Assembly: GCF_000332295.1 (NCBI RefSeq)
Contig: NZ_KB235930.1
Span: 687,895-751,894 of the forward strand
Length of the DNA stretch: 64,000 nt
Reading direction: 5' to 3'
From: Fortiea contorta PCC 7126
GTDB taxonomy: Bacteria > Cyanobacteriota > Cyanobacteriia > Cyanobacteriales > Nostocaceae
Part shown: piece after piece, positions 54,246-63,344 of the stretch
Position numbering within the stretch: position 1 is the stretch's first letter
How the letters are laid out: each line of letters starts with the position of its first letter
Translations under genes and position numbers: made by a program
Notes under the pieces: generated by a model
The model's database searches: none
The model's input: the letters and a program-made list of their open reading frames with translations, nothing else
Told to the model about the DNA's origin: nothing

Positions 54246-54528
54246 TGGGGATGAAGGATGAAGGATGAAGTATGAAGTATGAAGGATGAGGGATGAAAGG
54301 TGTGGGATGTAGATGCACAGCGGAGCGCTGCAGGCTAGGATTAGGGGGTGTTTTTTTTAAGCCTCGGTTTTTAATCTTCGGTTCTTTGATTATTAATACC
54401 GCAAAAAGTGCATGAGCGTGAATCCACAAACTAATTTCACCCTTCAGACTTCAGACTTCATACTTCCCACTTCCCACTTCATCCTTGTCTAGAATGGGAA
54501 TTGATGTAACGTTGTCGAAATAGCTAAA
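54246..54528. repeat. STRR-rich divergent region (gaagtat and cttcaga heptamers)
   Basis: Heptamer runs at about 54247-54300 (gatgaag/tatgaag) and 54436-54483 (cttcaga, cttccca). The first begins directly at the helicase start region; the second lies before the TPR gene. A 70-codon minus-strand frame over the repeats is rejected as repeat-encoded. Confidence 0.85.
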
Positions 54529-56364
54529 GTGTCAGAATCTCTGTCATTGCGCGATCGCTATCTGGCTTTAATTGATGATATTGTGCAATCTACCCTCAAA
54601 GGGCAGATTAGCTCGGTTGAGCAAGTATATCAGATGTTGCTCAAGGACTTGACTCCTGGGACAGGGGAAGTGTTTGAGTTGGCTTTGAGCGATCGGTTAA
54701 ACATCATTCAAAACCAAGCGGATGGCGAAGCCGATGAACTCAAGAAAGCGAAAGCCACTCGCAGCTTAAGAGCAATTAAGACGATTCAAAGTCAATGGCA
54801 ACGTTGGCAAGAACATAATAAAGCAACAGAAGCGATCGTGCTTGCGGTCAGGGAAATCACCACAGCAGCTGCGCCTGAACGCCTAGCGACACTGTTACGC
54901 TTCACCGATCCTAATCAAAAGTATCCGTTTAATGTCCAACAGCTACAGCAGTTAGCAAAATCTCTGCAACAATTTGCTCAAGCTGATGCTGATTTACAAC
55001 AAATTTCCATCGGGGTGACACGTGGTTTAGCTGCTTGGCAACGATTGCAAGACCATCTGGTAAGCTGGATGTATGAGCAAAATCGAGACTTGGGATTTGG
55101 TGGTGTACCCGGTGAAAAAGGCCCTTGGGCAACATGGGCAAAACAAGTAAGTAGCCAGTTACCCCAAGGTTTGTTCCGCACTCTCGCTATGGAACAATCA
55201 GCAATTCAATTTATCGAACAGCAACGCAGCGTCACCCTTGGTGAATGGGTGGAATTAGCACTGATTTTGCAGTATTTGCAACGAGGGTTAGTTAATTGGT
55301 TTGACCAGCAAACTTATAACATTGAAGCTGGATCAAAATTATCTATTTCCACCTTCTTGACTTTTGCAGTGATTTGGAGTCAGTTAGCCAGCGGTTTTCA
55401 AAAAATTGCTGCAGCTTACAGTGATGGTTGTTCGCAAATCATGCTGCAAATTCTGCGAACCTTTAGCCAGCGTCCATATTTTCCCTTATATGGCGGGATA
55501 TTTGCTTCCTTTACCGGCAGTTATTTAAGAAATGCACTTGATTATCTAGATGAACCGCTGCGACAAGCGGAAGGTACTCAAGAAAAAGCGCGGATTTTGA
55601 CACTTTTAGGTTACTCACAGCGAGCGATGGGACAATATCAGCGCTCAATCGCTTTTCATCAACAAGCAGTAGAAATCGCCAGAAACGCAGGCGATCGCCC
55701 TTGTGAAATTGCTAATCTCAACCACCTCAGCCGCACCTACGTTCAAGAGCAAAATTACGCCGAGGGGATTAATTATAGCCAACGCGCCCTGATTCTCAGT
55801 CGCCAAGCAGGCGATCGCCTCGGCGAAACCAATGCACTAGTAAATCTCGGCTATAGCGAAGTTATGCAAGCGCAACAGCTAGAACAACTAGAACCAGAAA
55901 CCTATGAAATGGCGATTAATTATCTACAACAAGGTTTAAAATTATCAGAAAAATTAGGCGATATTCAAGGTAAAGCTTTGTGTTTAAGTAGCATTGGCAT
56001 TGCTTATCAAGTCATGCAACAACCAGAGAATGCTATTAAAAATTTAGAAGCAGGCTTTAATGCTGCTCAAATGTCAGGTGACTTGTATTTACAAGGATTA
56101 AATTTAACAACTTTAGCTGAAGTAAATTATAGCCAAGCAAACTTCACCAGAGCCATTTACACAGGTTGTTTAGGCATGTATTTGTTAAACCAAATTGCTT
56201 CTCGTGAATGGCGAAAATCAGCCGGGTTACTGACAATTCTCTACAATCAAATGGGTGAAACAGCATTCCAAAATGCACTGCAACAGCATCGCCCGAAATT
56301 GATTGCCATCATCGGCGTAGATGGTTACGATTACATTCCTAAATTGTTAGAAGAATATCGATAG
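54529..56364 (+). CDS. Large tetratricopeptide repeat protein
   Basis: A 611-residue protein with a GTG start. Residues 1-330 are helical and unassigned (DRYLALIDDIVQSTLKGQISSVEQVYQMLLKDL at the start). TPR units begin at about 345 and continue to about 560: ALLGYSQRAMGQYQRSIAFHQQAVEIA-type, YAEGINYSQRALILSRQAGDR, CLSSIGIAYQVMQQPENAIKNLEAG. Such proteins are frequent in Nostocales and likely act as scaffolds. No signal peptide or membrane helix is seen. Confidence 0.8.
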   Translation: MSESLSLRDRYLALIDDIVQSTLKGQISSVEQVYQMLLKDLTPGTGEVFELALSDRLNIIQNQADGEADELKKAKATRSLRAIKTIQSQWQRWQEHNKATEAIVLAVREITTAAAPERLATLLRFTDPNQKYPFNVQQLQQLAKSLQQFAQADADLQQISIGVTRGLAAWQRLQDHLVSWMYEQNRDLGFGGVPGEKGPWATWAKQVSSQLPQGLFRTLAMEQSAIQFIEQQRSVTLGEWVELALILQYLQRGLVNWFDQQTYNIEAGSKLSISTFLTFAVIWSQLASGFQKIAAAYSDGCSQIMLQILRTFSQRPYFPLYGGIFASFTGSYLRNALDYLDEPLRQAEGTQEKARILTLLGYSQRAMGQYQRSIAFHQQAVEIARNAGDRPCEIANLNHLSRTYVQEQNYAEGINYSQRALILSRQAGDRLGETNALVNLGYSEVMQAQQLEQLEPETYEMAINYLQQGLKLSEKLGDIQGKALCLSSIGIAYQVMQQPENAIKNLEAGFNAAQMSGDLYLQGLNLTTLAEVNYSQANFTRAIYTGCLGMYLLNQIASREWRKSAGLLTILYNQMGETAFQNALQQHRPKLIAIIGVDGYDYIPKLLEEYR

Positions 56365-56365
56365 G

Positions 56366-56480
56366 GAATGGGTAATTGGTAATGGGTAATTGGTAATGGG
56401 TAATCGGTAATGGGAAAGAAAAATACAGTTTAAGTTGTTCCCAATTCCCAATCACCTTTTTCCCAATTACCAATTCCCTG
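56366..56480. repeat. STRR of gggtaat/tggtaat units and its inverse
   Basis: Rightward units gggtaattggtaat at about 56366-56413 face cccaattcccaat and ccaattacc at about 56438-56476, so the two blocks are largely complementary and could fold together. It lies between convergent genes and may serve as a terminator for both. Confidence 0.8.
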
Positions 56481-56487
56481 CTATGGC

Positions 56488-57603
56488 TCAATTTTCTGCT
56501 TTGTTTTTGTCATCATTATCTGTGACTTCATCTAAATCTGCAGATGCAGCACTTCCTACTAATTGATTATGTTCTTGATGATCATTTCTCCATTCATCCA
56601 AAACATCTTTAATCAAAACTTCCTGTAGCCAAATCTTGGCGACAACAGTAAGAGGTAGGGCGAGAAACAAGCCTAAAAAACCGAAGAATGTCACAAAAAA
56701 TAGCTGGGCGATCAGTGTCACGGCTGGTAGCAGGGAAACTTGATGAGCCATGACAACAGGTGTGATGAAATTGGTTTCGACTTGTTGGATGAAGATGTAG
56801 AGCACAATCACCGCAACGCATTTCCAGGGAGAATCTAAAAGAGCGATCGCCATTGCGGGAACTACACTTAATGTAGGGCCAATATTAGGAATTAAGTTCA
56901 TAAATCCTGCGAGAACTGCTAGCGCCAGTGCTGCTCTCACTCGTAAAATTGACAAGCCAATCACACTCATCAGCCCGACAACCAACACCGCAAAACCTGC
57001 GCCAGTTATCCATCCTCCTAATGAGTCATCGCATTTGTCTAAAATCCCATCCACGCGCCGCCGATAAAATGAGGGAAATAGCCGCACAAATACTTTACGA
57101 TAAGCGTGAGGGTCAGCTAATAACATCCCTGTCAGCACCAGCACCAAGAAGATTTTGACGACAACTTCTAAGGAACCGGAAACAAACGCGAAAGAGTTCC
57201 CTACTAATTTATTGACAAATGGCTGTGCTTGCTGTACTAAACTATCTATGTTAGGGATGTAATTAGTCAACTGACTAGGGGCATAACTTTTAAGTTCATC
57301 CAGCCAAGTGTTAAAACGCTGGAAACCTTGGGGCACCCTAAATGTTAATTCTTGGAACTGCTGTACGAAAGGTGGCACAATCAGCAAGAAGAAACCGATA
57401 ATGCCAGCAAAAAAGATACCAACTGCTAGGAGTACAGCAACTCCTCGTTTCATTCCCAAGCGTTCGAGGTTTTGCGCCAGTCGATTCAAGGTGGCGGCTA
57501 AAACAACTGCTGCAAACATCAGCAACAGCACTTCTCGAATTTGCCACAAGATATATAGAGAAAGAACTATGGCGATTAAACCGATCCATTGACCTAAATT
57601 CAC
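56488..57603 (-). CDS. AI-2E / PerM family transporter
   Basis: A 371-residue inner-membrane protein with about eight helices, starting WIGLIAIVLSLYILWQIREVLLLMFAAVVLAATLNRLA and including ALAVLAGFMNLIPNIGPTLSVVPAMAIALL (the family signature, about 255-285). A charged tail follows. The family is called AI-2 exporter-like, but other members are Na+/H+ antiporters; the true substrate is not known. It is convergent with the TPR gene, and a small membrane protein gene starts 118 bp upstream on the same strand. Confidence 0.88.
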   Translation of the reverse strand: MNLGQWIGLIAIVLSLYILWQIREVLLLMFAAVVLAATLNRLAQNLERLGMKRGVAVLLAVGIFFAGIIGFFLLIVPPFVQQFQELTFRVPQGFQRFNTWLDELKSYAPSQLTNYIPNIDSLVQQAQPFVNKLVGNSFAFVSGSLEVVVKIFLVLVLTGMLLADPHAYRKVFVRLFPSFYRRRVDGILDKCDDSLGGWITGAGFAVLVVGLMSVIGLSILRVRAALALAVLAGFMNLIPNIGPTLSVVPAMAIALLDSPWKCVAVIVLYIFIQQVETNFITPVVMAHQVSLLPAVTLIAQLFFVTFFGFLGLFLALPLTVVAKIWLQEVLIKDVLDEWRNDHQEHNQLVGSAASADLDEVTDNDDKNKAEN

Positions 57604-57720
57604 AAGCTGACCCCCAGCAGTCGTCTAATGCAGCTAAGTTAGCCGATTTTAGCAACTCCGGTCTAGTAGTCTATGGGCAGGTTGTCGGCGCTTATTGTCC
57701 CATTCCCCATTGCCCACACC

Positions 57721-57909
57721 CTAATTTTGCCGCAATTGGAATCGCCAGAGTAGAGCGATCGCTAAAATTATATTTGGCAGCAAAACCATAATCAGGGCGT
57801 TGGTGTCTGTCCCCGGAATCGCTAGACTTGGTGCTGCGTACTTAATCAACAGCGACAGCACAGCCGAGAGTAGAAAGACCTTCAGAACCAATCCCAACTG
57901 ATTTTCCAT
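57721..57909 (-). CDS. Small two-helix membrane protein
   Basis: A 62-residue protein with two hydrophobic segments (about 6-25 and 38-58; LVLKVFLLSAVLSLLIKYAAPSLAIP and LIMVLLPNIILAIALLW). The ATG at 57909 is chosen over 57996 because the extra 29 residues carry no membrane or family pattern. Conserved in cyanobacteria by memory, function unknown. It lies 117 bp before the AI-2E gene, possibly in the same operon, and is divergent from ftsH. Confidence 0.6.
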   Translation of the reverse strand: MENQLGLVLKVFLLSAVLSLLIKYAAPSLAIPGTDTNALIMVLLPNIILAIALLWRFQLRQN

Positions 57910-58047
57910 AAAAGTTCGGCAATACACATCTTTTGGTGGGGTGTACACGAATTTGGCGCACACCGTCTCATCTCTAGAATAGACCCATAGATACAAATCT
58001 TTGCAAAATATATCTCATAAGAAATTCAATTTAGAGGGTACATCAAA

Positions 58048-59985
58048 ATGCCAGTTGAAACCAATAACAAAAACCAAATGAAACCGCCTAGGTGGCGACA
58101 ATTTGGTGGTAGCTTTTTAATTTTATTAACTCTGTTACTACTGCTGAATTTAATTGTGCCGAGTTTCTTCGGCCCGCGATTACCGCAAGTTCCTTATAGT
58201 GATTTTATTGTCCAAGTAGAAGCGGGGAAAGTGGATAAAGCGATTGTGGGTGGCGATCGCATTCAATATTCTCTGAAAACTCAAACCCCCGATGGACAAC
58301 CTACAGAAGAAGTATTCGCTACTACACCAGTGGCGATTGACTTAGATTTACCAAAGATTCTCCGTGAGCATAACGTTGAGTTTGCAGCCCCACCACCAGA
58401 TCAAAATGGCTGGATTGGAACTCTACTCAGCTGGATTGCACCACCGTTAATTTTCTTTGCTATTTGGGGCTTTTTAATTAATCGTCAAGGTGGCGGCCCG
58501 GCGGCGTTGACGGTAGGTAAAAGCAAAGCCCGAATTTCATCTGACGGTAGCACAGGTGTGAAATTTAGTGACGTGGCTGGTGTTGATGAAGCCAAAGCCG
58601 AACTAGAAGAAATTGTTGATTTCTTGAAAAACGCTGCCAAATACACCAACTTAGGGGCGAAAATTCCTAAAGGTGCATTGCTGGTAGGGCCGCCAGGGAC
58701 GGGGAAAACACTATTAGCAAAAGCGATCGCTGGTGAAGCTGGTGTACCATTTTTCAGCATTTCTGGTTCAGAATTTATCGAATTATTCGTCGGTGTAGGC
58801 GCAGCGCGAGTCCGCGACTTGTTTGAACAAGCCAAAAAACAAGCCCCTTGTATCGTCTTCATTGACGAGTTAGACGCCCTGGGTAAATCTCGCGGTGGTG
58901 CTGGTGGTTTTGTCGGTGGTAACGATGAACGGGAACAAACGCTCAACCAATTACTCACCGAAATGGACGGTTTTGACGCCAACACAGGCGTAATTATCAT
59001 CGCTGCGACTAACCGCCCCGAAGTCCTAGATCCCGCCCTCCGCCGTCCTGGTCGCTTTGACCGTCAAATTGTGGTTGACCGCCCTGATAAAATCGGTCGG
59101 GAAGCGATTCTCAAAGTTCACGCCAGAAACGTCAAATTAGCTGATGATGTCAATTTAGCTACCATCGCTATCAGAACTCCTGGCTTTGCTGGTGCAGATT
59201 TAGCTAATTTAGTCAATGAAGCCGCTCTGTTAGCAGCTAGAAAAAATAGCCAAGCTGTGAACATGGCAGATTTCAACGAAGCGATCGAGCGCCTAATAGC
59301 TGGTTTAGAAAAACGTTCTCGTGTTCTCAACGAAACAGAGAAGAAAACCGTAGCTTATCACGAAGTTGGTCACGCCATCATCGGTGCTTTGATGCCCGGC
59401 GCTGGTAGAGTGGAGAAAATCTCTGTAGTACCTCGTGGTGTGGGTGCTTTGGGCTACACAATTCAGATGCCAGAAGAAGACCGCTTCTTGATGGTTGAAG
59501 ACGAAATTCGCGGACGGATTGCTACTTTATTAGGTGGACGTTCTGCAGAGGAAATCATTTTCGGCAAAGTATCTACTGGTGCTGCCGATGACATCCAAAA
59601 AGCTACTGATATGGCAGAAAGATCGATTACGATCTACGGCATGAGCGATAAACTAGGGCCAGTAGCTTTTGAAAAAGTCCAGCAACAGTTTATCGAAGGC
59701 TATGGTAATCCCCGGCGTTCCATCAGCCCCCAAGTAGCGGAAGAAATTGACCGCGAAGTCAAGCAGATAGTTGATAATGCCCATCATATAGCCTTGAGTA
59801 TTCTGCAACAGAACCGCAACTTACTCGAAGAAACAGCCCAAGAATTGTTGCAAAAAGAAATCTTGGAAGGAACTCAACTCAGAGAACGCCTCCAGCAAGC
59901 AACGGCTCCAGAGGAAATGGCAGAATGGTTGCGGACAGGTAAGTTATCCCAAGATAAACCATTGTTGCAATCTATTTTGAATTAA
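58048..59985 (+). CDS. ftsH: ATP-dependent zinc metalloprotease FtsH
   Basis: A 645-residue membrane AAA+ protease. Two transmembrane helices at about 22-40 and 127-145 flank a lumenal/periplasmic domain. The Walker A is GPPGTGKT (214-221), Walker [10 protein letters not shown] (about 271), SRH region near 316-337, and the zinc site H438-E-V-G-H442 with a later D ([10 protein letters not shown]). It degrades damaged membrane proteins such as photosystem II D1 and short-lived regulators. Paralogue identity is uncertain (cyanobacteria have about four). A strong terminator follows directly. Confidence 0.95.
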   Translation: MPVETNNKNQMKPPRWRQFGGSFLILLTLLLLLNLIVPSFFGPRLPQVPYSDFIVQVEAGKVDKAIVGGDRIQYSLKTQTPDGQPTEEVFATTPVAIDLDLPKILREHNVEFAAPPPDQNGWIGTLLSWIAPPLIFFAIWGFLINRQGGGPAALTVGKSKARISSDGSTGVKFSDVAGVDEAKAELEEIVDFLKNAAKYTNLGAKIPKGALLVGPPGTGKTLLAKAIAGEAGVPFFSISGSEFIELFVGVGAARVRDLFEQAKKQAPCIVFIDELDALGKSRGGAGGFVGGNDEREQTLNQLLTEMDGFDANTGVIIIAATNRPEVLDPALRRPGRFDRQIVVDRPDKIGREAILKVHARNVKLADDVNLATIAIRTPGFAGADLANLVNEAALLAARKNSQAVNMADFNEAIERLIAGLEKRSRVLNETEKKTVAYHEVGHAIIGALMPGAGRVEKISVVPRGVGALGYTIQMPEEDRFLMVEDEIRGRIATLLGGRSAEEIIFGKVSTGAADDIQKATDMAERSITIYGMSDKLGPVAFEKVQQQFIEGYGNPRRSISPQVAEEIDREVKQIVDNAHHIALSILQQNRNLLEETAQELLQKEILEGTQLRERLQQATAPEEMAEWLRTGKLSQDKPLLQSILN

Positions 59986-60005
59986 CAATTTGTGATTGTA
60001 TTTGC

Positions 60006-60035
60006 AAAGCGTAGGTCAAGCCTACGCTTTTTTTT
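60006..60035 (+). terminator. Rho-independent terminator of ftsH
   Basis: aaagcgtagg (60006-60015) and cctacgcttt (60021-60030) form a 10-bp stem with loop tcaag, followed by a run of T. It begins 21 bp after the ftsH stop codon. Confidence 0.9.
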
Positions 60036-60060
60036 AGGTGTTGCTGATGGAATTGGCGTT

Positions 60061-60123
60061 ATACCAATTCACGAAAAAGTTGATACAGATAGATTTCTCG
60101 TAGGGGCGAACGGTTGTTCGCCC
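60061..60123. mobile_element. Partial MITE-like element with GGGCGAAC palindrome
   Basis: ataccaattc at 60061-60070 is the same terminus as in elements at 279 and 40174. gggcgaac (60104-60111) and gttcgccc (60116-60123) form a stem with loop ggtt. The right terminus is not seen, so it may be a truncated copy. It lies in the space between ftsH and the 3' end of opcA. Confidence 0.55.
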
Positions 60124-60159
60124 TTTCTTCTCATTGAAAATTTAGCCCTTGCTTCTCAA

Positions 60160-61527
60160 TTACAACTTGAGAGCCTTCGCCACAATTGCCAAACTGTCCT
60201 CAAACAACGCCTCATGTCCCCAGCGTTGCACCTGCTGACTCAGCAACACTTCAGCTTTTTGTTCAGAAAGAGAACTCACTTGTTGAAACAAGCCTGCAGA
60301 TTGGGCGCCACCGTGGGTTTCCATCCGCATACAACCGCCAGTTTCTGAACAAATTACAGTACCACAATTTGCTTGCGGATTAGTGGAACTCAAACGCAAA
60401 GCAATTAAATCTCCCGCAATATCACCTGCATCTGCAACGGGAACGCCTGCTAATTCAGCTTCTATTTGTCGCTGGTCTTGGGCGAGAAAAGAGATTTTTG
60501 AGATTTCATAATCTCCCTTTTCTAGTTGATAAGAAACAGGTAACCATTCCAACCGGCTCGCCAACCAACCTAAATACAGCAACGCTTGGCCGGGGTTGCC
60601 TTTTTCGTAATCAATTGTCACGCGGTCAACTTCTTTTAAAGCCGCGCGACGTTGGGGTGGGTCATAAGCTTCAGCGGTTAATTCTTGCCAAGCGGCGAGG
60701 CGACGCCAGTTGAGGTCAGCCAGAGGTACACCAGCGGTTGCTAACTCTTCTAAACTGAGTAAGTCTGTTTCTGGCTTACTAAAGTTGCAAGAATCGACAA
60801 TCACATTATTGCAAACTGCCGCTAGGCGCTTGAATACAGCATTGTTGGGGTCTGGTGTCGCCTTCCACCAAAGAAATTTGGGTAAGCCGCCAATCAACAA
60901 AGCGGGAATCATCCCCCCCACCCGTTCTAAAGCAACGGCTGTACCAGAAAGGGTAATGTATTCGCAGCAGATGAGTGTACTGGAAGATTGTTTTTGGATG
61001 GGGCAATAAGCAGAAACTTGAGCCTTGACGCCATCATCTTCACCTGCAATGGGACACAGAGCAATGATCCGGCACGGATTGCGGATGGCAATTTCATCAG
61101 CAATTCTGGGGCTAGCTGTATCTAAACCGTAACTGATATCACTCCCAGCTTTATCACCACTTGCCCCATTGCGCTGACGTTTGACGTATTCTTCTCGCAA
61201 GATAGCCAAGGTTTCTGGAGTAGCGACGCCGGTTTCCGGGAGTCCATAATTTTTTTGCGCTTCTCGCAGCGCAGCTTCTGTCTGCGGCCCTAAGATGCCA
61301 TCAATGGGGCCGCTATAAAATCTTAAAGCCGCTAACAGATACTGAGTTTCTTCCGGTTCATAAACCACTAGAGTAAAAGTTGTGGCGCGGGTAGCAGCAG
61401 GAAGCCCACCATCTTCGCCAGTAATGCCGTAACTTTGCCAAATCTGATTCAGTTCCGCTTCGATTTCGTTGAGCGAAACATCCTTTGGCGCCTGGAGTGA
61501 AAAAATTGTGGGAGCTTGGGAAGTCAT
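60160..61527 (-). CDS. opcA: Glucose-6-phosphate dehydrogenase assembly protein OpcA
   Basis: A 455-residue protein. A peptidoglycan-binding-like helical module (about 60-108; YLLAALRFYSGPIDGILGPQTEAALREAQKNYG) precedes the OpcA domain, with RIIALCPIAG, LICCEYITLSG and PKFLWWKATPDPNN. OpcA allosterically activates G6PDH and is needed for its redox control in Nostoc. It is last in the leftward tal-zwf-opcA group; 165 bp of STRR and palindromes separate it from zwf. Confidence 0.93.
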   Translation of the reverse strand: MTSQAPTIFSLQAPKDVSLNEIEAELNQIWQSYGITGEDGGLPAATRATTFTLVVYEPEETQYLLAALRFYSGPIDGILGPQTEAALREAQKNYGLPETGVATPETLAILREEYVKRQRNGASGDKAGSDISYGLDTASPRIADEIAIRNPCRIIALCPIAGEDDGVKAQVSAYCPIQKQSSSTLICCEYITLSGTAVALERVGGMIPALLIGGLPKFLWWKATPDPNNAVFKRLAAVCNNVIVDSCNFSKPETDLLSLEELATAGVPLADLNWRRLAAWQELTAEAYDPPQRRAALKEVDRVTIDYEKGNPGQALLYLGWLASRLEWLPVSYQLEKGDYEISKISFLAQDQRQIEAELAGVPVADAGDIAGDLIALRLSSTNPQANCGTVICSETGGCMRMETHGGAQSAGLFQQVSSLSEQKAEVLLSQQVQRWGHEALFEDSLAIVAKALKL

Positions 61528-61692
61528 AGTAAAAGTATGAAGTGTGAAGTCTGAAGTGTGAGGTATGAAGTCTGAAGTAGGGGCGAACGGTTGTTCGCCC
61601 TTTCTTCAGTAGGGGCGAACAACCGTTCGCCCTTTCTTCATTTTCACCAAATGTTTAGGATGAAGTATGAAGTCTGAAGTCTGAAGTCCTTT
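61528..61692. repeat. STRR plus two GGGCGAAC palindromes between zwf and opcA
   Basis: Heptamers (gaagtct, gaagtat types) at about 61535-61577 and 61660-61690 surround two tandem 33-bp units. Each unit has a gggcgaac/gttcgccc stem with identical flanks, but the 4-bp loop is ggtt in the first (61581-61600) and aacc in the second (61613-61632). Confidence 0.9.
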
Positions 61693-63222
61693 CTACAGTC
61701 GGCGCCAGCGACGACCATCTTGATTAATCAAGAATTCTGCCTCTGCTGGTTCCCAGGTACCTGCTTCGTATTCGGGAATGATGGTGGGGTCTGCGGGTGC
61801 ATCCCACACAGAAAGGGCTGGTGTAACTACCTGCCAAGCCGCTTCTACTTCGTCTGAACGGGTGAATAATGTTTGGTCGCCCATCATACAATCAAGGAAT
61901 AGGCGATCGTAAGCGTCAGAAGTTGCTTGGATACCAAAGGAGCCGTAACTAAAGTCCATGTCAACGGAACGGGTGCGGAATTCTGCTCCTGGCATTTTTA
62001 CATCAAAACGCAGGGAAATTCCTTCATTTGGTTGAATCCGCATGGCCAAAATGTTGGCGTTGGCTTGTTGAGCGGCGGATTGAAATAATCTAGAAGGAAC
62101 ATCGCGGAAATGGATGGAAATCTCACTGACTTTTTTCGGCATCCGTTTTCCCGTCCGTAGGTAGAAGGGGACACCTTTCCAGCGCCAGTTGTCCACCAAA
62201 AACTTCATCGCTACATAGGTGGGGGTGGTGGAATTAGGATTAACTCCTGGTTCTTGCCGATACCCTGGTACTGGCTGTCCTTTCATCCAGCCAGCGCTGT
62301 ATTGACCGCGTACTGCGGAACGAGACAAGTTATGCACATCAGCAAGACGGGTAGCTTGTAATGCTTTGACTTTTTCCGTACGGATACTGTCAGCATCCAT
62401 CGCGTTAGGTACTTCCATTGCTGTCAAGCAATAAAGTTGCATCAGGTGGTTCTGCAACATGTCTCTTAAAGCACCGGCGCTTTCATAATATCCCGCCCGG
62501 TCTTCTACACCTACAGTTTCTGCCACGGTGATTTGCACGTGGTCAACAAACTGACGATTCCACAAAGGTTCAAAAATGGCATTGGCAAAGCGGAACACCA
62601 GCAAATTCTGGACTGTTTCTTTGCCCAAGTAGTGGTCAATGCGGTATACTTGATTTTCCTTACAGAATTTCTGCACTACTTTGTTGAGACTTTGGGCTGA
62701 GGCTAAGTCCCGACCAAAGGGCTTCTCAATTACCAGACGATGTTTGTAAGGATCATCTAGCATTCCTGCTGTCCCTAGTTGTTTAATAGCTTCGGGAAAG
62801 AAGGACGGAGCAACGGAGAGGTAAAACATCCGGTTTCCCCGTGTGCCCCGTTTTTCGTCTAATTCTGTCAATAAGTTTTTTAGCTGCTGGTAGCTTTCAG
62901 GGTTGTCTATGTCTCCGGGAGAGTAAAACAAACCTTGAGAGAAGTCTTGCCAGAGTTCCCCTAGTTCGACATTCCCATGAGCCTCTTCCATGCCTTTTTG
63001 CATTTGCTCGCGGAAGTATTCATGAGTCCACGCCCGACGTGCCACACCGACAATGGTAGTTTCTGGCGGAATGCGTCTTTCTCGCCGCAGTTTGTACAGC
63101 GCTGGGACTAGTTTGCGCCAGGTAAGATCACCAGAAGCGCCGAAAATGACTATAATTTGGGGTTCGGGCATCCCTTGTTGTTGCAGACCAACGCGCAAGG
63201 GATTTTCTAGCAGACTGACCAT
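61693..63222 (-). CDS. zwf: Glucose-6-phosphate 1-dehydrogenase
   Basis: A 509-residue NADP-dependent enzyme opening the oxidative pentose phosphate pathway. The dinucleotide fold is [21 protein letters not shown] (about 20-40), and the active site is [21 protein letters not shown] (about 193-214). [13 protein letters not shown] and [15 protein letters not shown] are typical of the C-terminal half. It supplies NADPH in the dark and in heterocysts. The order tal-zwf-opcA, all leftward, is the classic Nostoc cluster; 122 bp with a short repeat separates it from tal. Confidence 0.96.
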   Translation of the reverse strand: MVSLLENPLRVGLQQQGMPEPQIIVIFGASGDLTWRKLVPALYKLRRERRIPPETTIVGVARRAWTHEYFREQMQKGMEEAHGNVELGELWQDFSQGLFYSPGDIDNPESYQQLKNLLTELDEKRGTRGNRMFYLSVAPSFFPEAIKQLGTAGMLDDPYKHRLVIEKPFGRDLASAQSLNKVVQKFCKENQVYRIDHYLGKETVQNLLVFRFANAIFEPLWNRQFVDHVQITVAETVGVEDRAGYYESAGALRDMLQNHLMQLYCLTAMEVPNAMDADSIRTEKVKALQATRLADVHNLSRSAVRGQYSAGWMKGQPVPGYRQEPGVNPNSTTPTYVAMKFLVDNWRWKGVPFYLRTGKRMPKKVSEISIHFRDVPSRLFQSAAQQANANILAMRIQPNEGISLRFDVKMPGAEFRTRSVDMDFSYGSFGIQATSDAYDRLFLDCMMGDQTLFTRSDEVEAAWQVVTPALSVWDAPADPTIIPEYEAGTWEPAEAEFLINQDGRRWRRL

Positions 63223-63235
63223 AAGAGTTTAGATT

Positions 63236-63290
63236 TGAGAGTTTGGGTTTTGGGTTGTGGACTGGGGTTTGGGGTTTGGGGTTTGGGCAC
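63236..63290. repeat. STRR of gggttt-type units between tal and zwf
   Basis: Tandem gggttttggg and ggggttt units of about 7 bp (at least five, three being near identical) form a G/T-rich stretch ahead of zwf on its minus strand. Confidence 0.85.
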
Positions 63291-63344
63291 TTTACTTTCT
63301 CTCTAGTCCCTATGCTCTATTCCCTATGCCCCAAACCCCATTTC

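Noticed and set aside
54217-54429. 70-codon minus-strand frame over STRR upstream of the helicase
   Set aside because: Repeat-derived (HPSYFILHPSSF), overlaps the start of the helicase gene in another frame.
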